A stretch of 64,000 nt of DNA, from assembly GCF_024323335.1 (NCBI RefSeq), contig NC_066582.1:92128944-92192943 (forward strand), given 5' to 3'. The notes beneath the pieces were generated by a model. The model saw only the letters and a list, made by a program, of their open reading frames with translations. It was not told the origin of the DNA and searched no databases. Shown here in pieces: positions 59,973-64,000 of the stretch; the first letter of the stretch is position 1, and each line of letters opens with the position of its first letter. The translations under genes and the position numbers were made by a program. This stretch comes from Lathyrus oleraceus (lineage: Eukaryota; Streptophyta; Magnoliopsida; Fabales; Fabaceae).

Positions 59973-60145
59973 TCCCTAATTTTTGCCTAGATTGCCCCAG
60001 GGTGAGGTACTCAATCTAGCGGGATGCAAATATATCTTTTTCAAGTCTCTAATTTTTGCCTGGATTACCCTTGCGGGTTCTCCACCGAGACGCTCATTTT
60101 TGCCTAAGCCGCCCTTTCGGGTTTTCAACTTAGCGAGCTATTCTG
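59973..60145 (-). ncRNA. Three-unit hairpin array, antisense element
   Basis: All three hairpins of 29051-29210 are present. In unit 2 the outer stem is TGGA/TCCA, where units A and B have TGGA/TTCA (G-C replaced by G-U), so pairing is kept. Confidence 0.72.
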
Positions 60146-60196
60146 TTTTTTTCATTTGTTTCTTTTTTTTTTTTTTTTGCATATACTTTTTTTTTT

Positions 60197-60535
60197 TTAG
60201 GCAAAGTATCTCTTAACTGCATCTGAATTCACAGGACGAGTGAAATCCTCCCCATCCATTGTTGTAAGCATTAAAGCACCGCCTGAAAAGGCTCTCTTAA
60301 CAACATATGGACCCTCGTAGTTTGGAGTCCACTTGCCCCTGGAATCGGGCGCGAAAGACAAAACTTTCTTGAGCACAAGGTCACCTTCTCGGAACACACG
60401 AGGCTTGACCTTCTTATCAAATGCTTTCTTCATTCTCTTCTGATACAACTGACCATGACACATGGCAGTTAATCGCTTCTCTTCAATCAAATTCAACTGG
60501 TCATAACGACTCTGAATCCATTCAGCATCAGTCAA
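60197..60535 (-). pseudogene. Integrase C-terminal remnant, open frame
   Basis: 112 codons without a stop: TDAEWIQSRYDQLNLIEEKR, then YQKRMKKAFDKKVKPRVFRE, KWTPNYEGPYVVKR and AVKRYFA. It is nearly identical in protein sequence to the remnants in units A and B although the surrounding 3' UTR is more diverged, which may mean the region is kept for a reason (RNA or protein). No catalytic core. Confidence 0.85.
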
Positions 60536-60576
60536 CTAGGGACTTTGAGGGTATACTTTTTCTTTTTTCTTTTGAA

Positions 60577-60584
<8 letters not shown>

Positions 60585-60629
<45 letters not shown>
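60585..60629 (+). repeat. 45-base A homopolymer
   Basis: An uninterrupted run of 45 A on the plus strand (T on the element strand), where units A and B have about 8 T. T- and A-rich tracts follow to 60720. Confidence 0.9.
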
Positions 60630-60633
<4 letters not shown>

Positions 60634-60721
60634 CTGATTTTTGATTTTTCTTCTTCTTTTTTTTTTTTCACCCTCTTCTTTTCTTTTTTTTTTGATTTGA
60701 TTTTTTTTTTGATTTTTTTTT

Positions 60722-60935
60722 GAATGCCCCAGTTTAACTGTTTTGCTGATTCTCATGATACAGCTGAATGAGCTTCTTTGGCGCTCGAGAAGGCGGGTAA
60801 TCTCATCAGGAATCCCCTTCAACATCATCTTCCTCTGCCTCAGATACAAGGACTTCAAGATTGGGAGATGGCGCTGGATCATTATGTTCAATGGGTTTAG
60901 AAATCCCTGCATAATGACTCTGGATAATGAAAAGC
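60722..60935 (-). pseudogene. RT N-terminal remnant, antisense element
   Basis: Minus-strand KGIPDEITRLLERQRSSFSC matches the acidic pre-RT segment in units A and B. RT is absent. Confidence 0.65.
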
Positions 60936-61167
60936 TTTTGAATTTTAAACAAGCAAATCATTTATGCAGATGAAAAATGCTGTTTTTGTTTTTCAGGGTT
61001 TTTTGTGATCACTGATTTCATGCAAAAGCAAAAAGTGAAAACAAAGGAAAAACAAATGTTAAACAATGCATTAATTGAATGAAAATATCATTGTATATAT
61101 GCTTTGCCAACAATGTCATCACTTCTCCTTTTGGCATGGGAGAAGGGTTTTAAACAAGGTGAACAAA
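60936..61167 (-). other. Retained intron region, antisense element
   Basis: Homologous to 28097-28342 in reverse. The minus-strand remnant ends at or next to this segment; no gene. Confidence 0.5.
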
Positions 61168-61518
61168 TCACGCTGACTTATGAATGACCGTAGGAACATC
61201 CGCAGCGACCCAATTGTGGCAGACACCACCAGGTATGATGAAATTATTCAAGTCCTCTGCATCCTCTTCCAAGATAACAGCAGCTTCTTCGGGTTGATTG
61301 GCATGGATGAATCCTCCACTTGAATAAACCATGCTCCTTAAGTGCCCCAGAACAGTAGCCAATACCAGCCCGGGATCGGTTAATCAGGAATAAATCCATC
61401 AACAGTACTAAATCCATCAACAGGAATAAATCCATCAACAGGACTAAATCCAATAAAAGCACTAAGGCTGGCAAATTCCTCCTCTGGGTTCACAATCTTC
61501 TTGCTCAGGATGATCCAT
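61168..61518 (-). pseudogene. Gag-protease C-terminal remnant, antisense element
   Basis: The tail reads ANQPEEAAVILEEDAEDLNN and PGGVCHNWVAADVPTVIHKS. Upstream, about five copies of the 18-bp repeat (plus strand near 61385-61460) replace the three in units A and B. Frame changes interrupt it at different places than in units A and B. Confidence 0.68.
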
Positions 61519-62765
61519 CAATCTGGCAGAGTTGGCTCTGGTGTAATACCGGCAAAGTGTGTCTCCAAAATAAATGAAGATCGCAGGGTCAGACCACAGG
61601 ACGGGAGACCGGAACGAAACACCTGCTTATGCAAATGATGCATGAAGTGTTTGTGCATATGCTTGTTTTTACATCAAAGGAACCCGAGGGTTTTATTTGC
61701 AAACTTTGAAATGTTTAAGCATTTTGATCATACATGAGAATATCTCATCAGATATATCAGGTGAAAAAATTTTCCCGGTTTTTTCATGTTTTGAAAATTT
61801 TTGCAAATAAACTCCTTTGAGTTCCTTGAAAATTTTCTTTTTTCTGATGACATGGATGTAGATGAATGTATGAATGCATGAATGCAACAATCACACTCAA
61901 GGATCAAGCAAGACACGCCAGACAAAGGTCGTGGGAAAGCTCTTTGTATCCCTAATATCAATCATCCATTTTGGTGGATTTAGGTTTTCACCTTATCAAC
62001 ACCCAAGTTCCATTGATATTAACGGTACATGAACCGGTTCAAACATTCTTAATATCAACCAGCCGCTTTGATGGATTTTAGGTTTTACACCTGATCCGGG
62101 ATCCATTGATATTAACAATGTTTGAACGACTCAACCACGAATCACGGGTTTGTTGAGAGTCACGAGCATGGAGTCTCGGTTAAGAACCACCCAAAGGGAG
62201 TGTACTAGGGTTTAAACCTGCCAGACATGTTCTATCGGAGGTTCCCATAATCATCGTTCCATCTTTCGAATATTATCGGAGGAACGAATACTCGTATTCC
62301 AAGAATATTCTCAAGAGAAACTCTTATGAGTGTAGTATCGCGTAACAATCGTATCAGAACTGACATCTGAACGACCTCCGCACTACGGTCCTAAAAATAG
62401 GCCAAGATGGGTTTGGTAAACTAAGGTCCTTGGCTTCTGCGGCACATGATTGAAAGAATAATGCCTAACCACAAATAACTTGTGTGACATTATTAGTTCA
62501 ACATGACCTCCACCAAGTGAATGGACTCGCAAGTCAACTGGCTAAGGACTACTCCACACCAGTCAACAAGACTATGCCATTCTCCTATCCTAGAGTGCAC
62601 TCGAGTTCGGGTATAGAACTCATCTCACGGATCACCAAAGCAAACAGCAAATGTATATCAAGCAACTCACACATTACAATCAATACATTCATCCCAAATT
62701 GTACAAAAATATGTCAGATAAACAATAATAATATAGCACAACAAGGGTGAAAAGTAGGCAATACA
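61519..62765 (-). other. Leader and ORF1 remnant of antisense element
   Basis: Reverse of the leader-spacer layout of unit A: ORF1 start remnant at 61785-61787, two leader hairpins (61953-62021 and 62049-62115), and the leader up to the PBS. No intact gene. Confidence 0.7.
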
Positions 62766-62803
62766 ACCAGAGATTCTGGGTTCGATCCCCAGCAGAGTCG
62801 CCA
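62766..62803 (-). other. Extended PBS, 38-nt tRNA-Arg 3'-half copy
   Basis: The plus strand reads like tRNA-Arg nucleotides 39-76: anticodon-stem 3' strand ACCAG (62766-62770), variable loop AGATT, T arm CTGGG-TTCGATC-CCCAG (62776-62792), acceptor 3' strand with discriminator CAGAGTCG and CCA (62801-62803). The ordinary 18-nt PBS is 62786-62803. Units A, B and Ogre I lack the extra 20 bases. Confidence 0.85.
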
Positions 62804-62809
62804 CTTTTC

Positions 62810-64000
62810 TGTGACGGTGTATTCGTCGCTATATGATCTATCAATTAAATCATAAGCTAAGAGATACATTGAAATTTTCGAGTCGCCACCGCACTTTTAT
62901 TTATCCAAAGGACTGGCTAAAAAGCGAACAAAAGCCTAAGAAGTTTTACACGTAGAAAACTAATAAAAAGATCAGAGATTCTGGGTAAGGGGTAAATTAC
63001 GCAATGGGAAGGTGTTAGGCACCCACTACGTCCTAGGTACTCCTAGGGAGCCCTTTTCACACTTGTTATGCAAAAATTATTATTTGTTATGACATAAAGA
63101 TTGTGCAAACATGATTGGGATGGTGAGAAAAGAATATACATTTTTTATTATTATTGGGTATTGGGTTCGAACGGATGAACCCGTTGCCTACGTACCTTCC
63201 ATCAAAGGTAAGGATCAGAACGCCGTAGTTCGGCTAAAAGATTTCCAAAAGTTGGTGGATTCAGTTTTAAACACAAGCACTGAGGCTTTTCATTATCAAT
63301 GGGAGAACACTCGACCAAAAACAACATCCACCACGCGAGGATAGCTTCGACGTACTAGAGGGGTTAGCCCTGTTTGAAGTACGGAAGTCTTACTGTCGAC
63401 TCACTAAGGATAGGCAAGATTTACATCAACCACAAAGATAATTGAAGCCTATGGCTAATGCATGAAAAGATTAATGGACAAAGCCAAAACAAGTGAATGA
63501 GTGAAGTTAATTGATTGTGATTATGAAAATGAGGTCAAAGTATGATTAAGATTGATTCAGATAAGTATTATGAAATGAGTTTGAAAAAAGGAGTCAAGGA
63601 CTTGAGTCCAGGTTTTTAGTTTGAAAACATGAAGAAGTTTGCACAACACTTATGTCAAGTTTGAAAGGTATAGTGTGAAAAGTCTAGGACATAATGAATG
63701 ATGAATGGATGAGGATGGATTGTAAAACTTCTTAGAAGGTTCACTTCTTGAGATCATATGAGAGATGATTCAAGTGTGTCCTTTGGAATAGCAATGGATA
63801 ATAACAAACAAACAAAGAAAGTCAAGAAAGGCGGATACCGGATGCCAATCAATGGTCTTATACCAATCTCCTAAAACAGAACGGGATATCAGAGGCCACT
63901 CAATGGTCTTACACTAATCTCCACAGGCAAAGAAATAAAAAGCGGATACCGGATACCAATAGATGGATTTACACCAGTCTCCTAAAATAAAAATGGACAT
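62810..64000 (-). mobile_element. Antisense 5' LTR, 3' end only
   Basis: Matches 47405-48595 with about one substitution. The rest of this LTR lies beyond the window. Confidence 0.93.

Larger units (their letters stand above)
47405..64000 (-). mobile_element. Antisense non-autonomous Ogre derivative, 22.5 kb predicted
   Basis: 3' LTR 47405-54552, internal 54553-62809, 5' LTR from 62810 past the window end. Positions 47405-48598 and 62810-64000 are the same LTR terminus, repeated at an interval of 15,405 with about one substitution (48356 versus 63761). This implies a recent insertion. The total would be about 15,405 plus 7,148 bases. Confidence 0.92.

Noticed and set aside
62766..62803. A tRNA-Arg gene
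   Set aside because: Only the 3' half is present; there is no D arm, anticodon or 5' acceptor strand, and it sits at a retroelement PBS.

Overview
This window is plant nuclear DNA made almost entirely of nested, decayed giant LTR retrotransposons of the Ogre/Tat group (Ty3/gypsy). I see no host gene, rRNA gene, complete tRNA gene or CRISPR. The Ogre diagnosis rests on four things. The 18-nt primer-binding sites are complementary to a tRNA-Arg 3' end. An extra ORF1 lies upstream of gag. A short intron separates protease from reverse transcriptase. A second, archaeal-type RNase H follows the usual one. Large Ogres are best known from legumes such as pea and vetch, so a legume, probably tribe Fabeae, is the likeliest source; that is an inference.

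Layout: (1) 1-3650 is the 3' part of a forward LTR (Ogre I), followed by its PBS, leader and broken ORF1 to 6024. Near 6195 this meets, head to head, an antisense pol 3' end (integrase and RNase H, 6312-7918). (2) A second forward Ogre (Ogre II) starts at 7919 inside that RNase H. It has a 4.76-kb LTR, PBS, ORF1, gag-protease, an in-phase intron and RT-RNase H to 21058, all in one order but carrying about eight disabling mutations. (3) At 21059 a non-autonomous Ogre derivative begins inside the archaeal-type RNase H of Ogre II. It forms a 12.69-kb tandem: LTR A, internal A, LTR B, internal B, LTR C. (4) LTR C is cut at 47404 by an antisense non-autonomous element of a related family. This one has a 7.15-kb 3' LTR (47405-54552), an 8.26-kb internal region (54553-62809) and the start of its 5' LTR (62810 to the window end). 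The two LTR ends differ by about one base in 1.19 kb, so it is the youngest insertion.

The non-autonomous elements have lost most of ORF1, gag-protease and RT-RNaseH-integrase. They keep LTRs, PBS, a structured leader, the untranslated spacers, the intron region, the last residues of the polyproteins, a 4-5 kb 3' UTR and the polypurine tract. They look like cis-signal carriers mobilised by proteins of autonomous Ogres.

The most unusual signals are: a 38-nt copy of the 3' half of tRNA-Arg at the PBS of the antisense element; repeated tRNA-Arg-3'-end-like motifs in the 3' UTR; two sets of repeated hairpins whose stems change in a compensatory way; conserved LTR palindromes and degenerate repeat arrays; and satellite-like amplification in the antisense 3' UTR.
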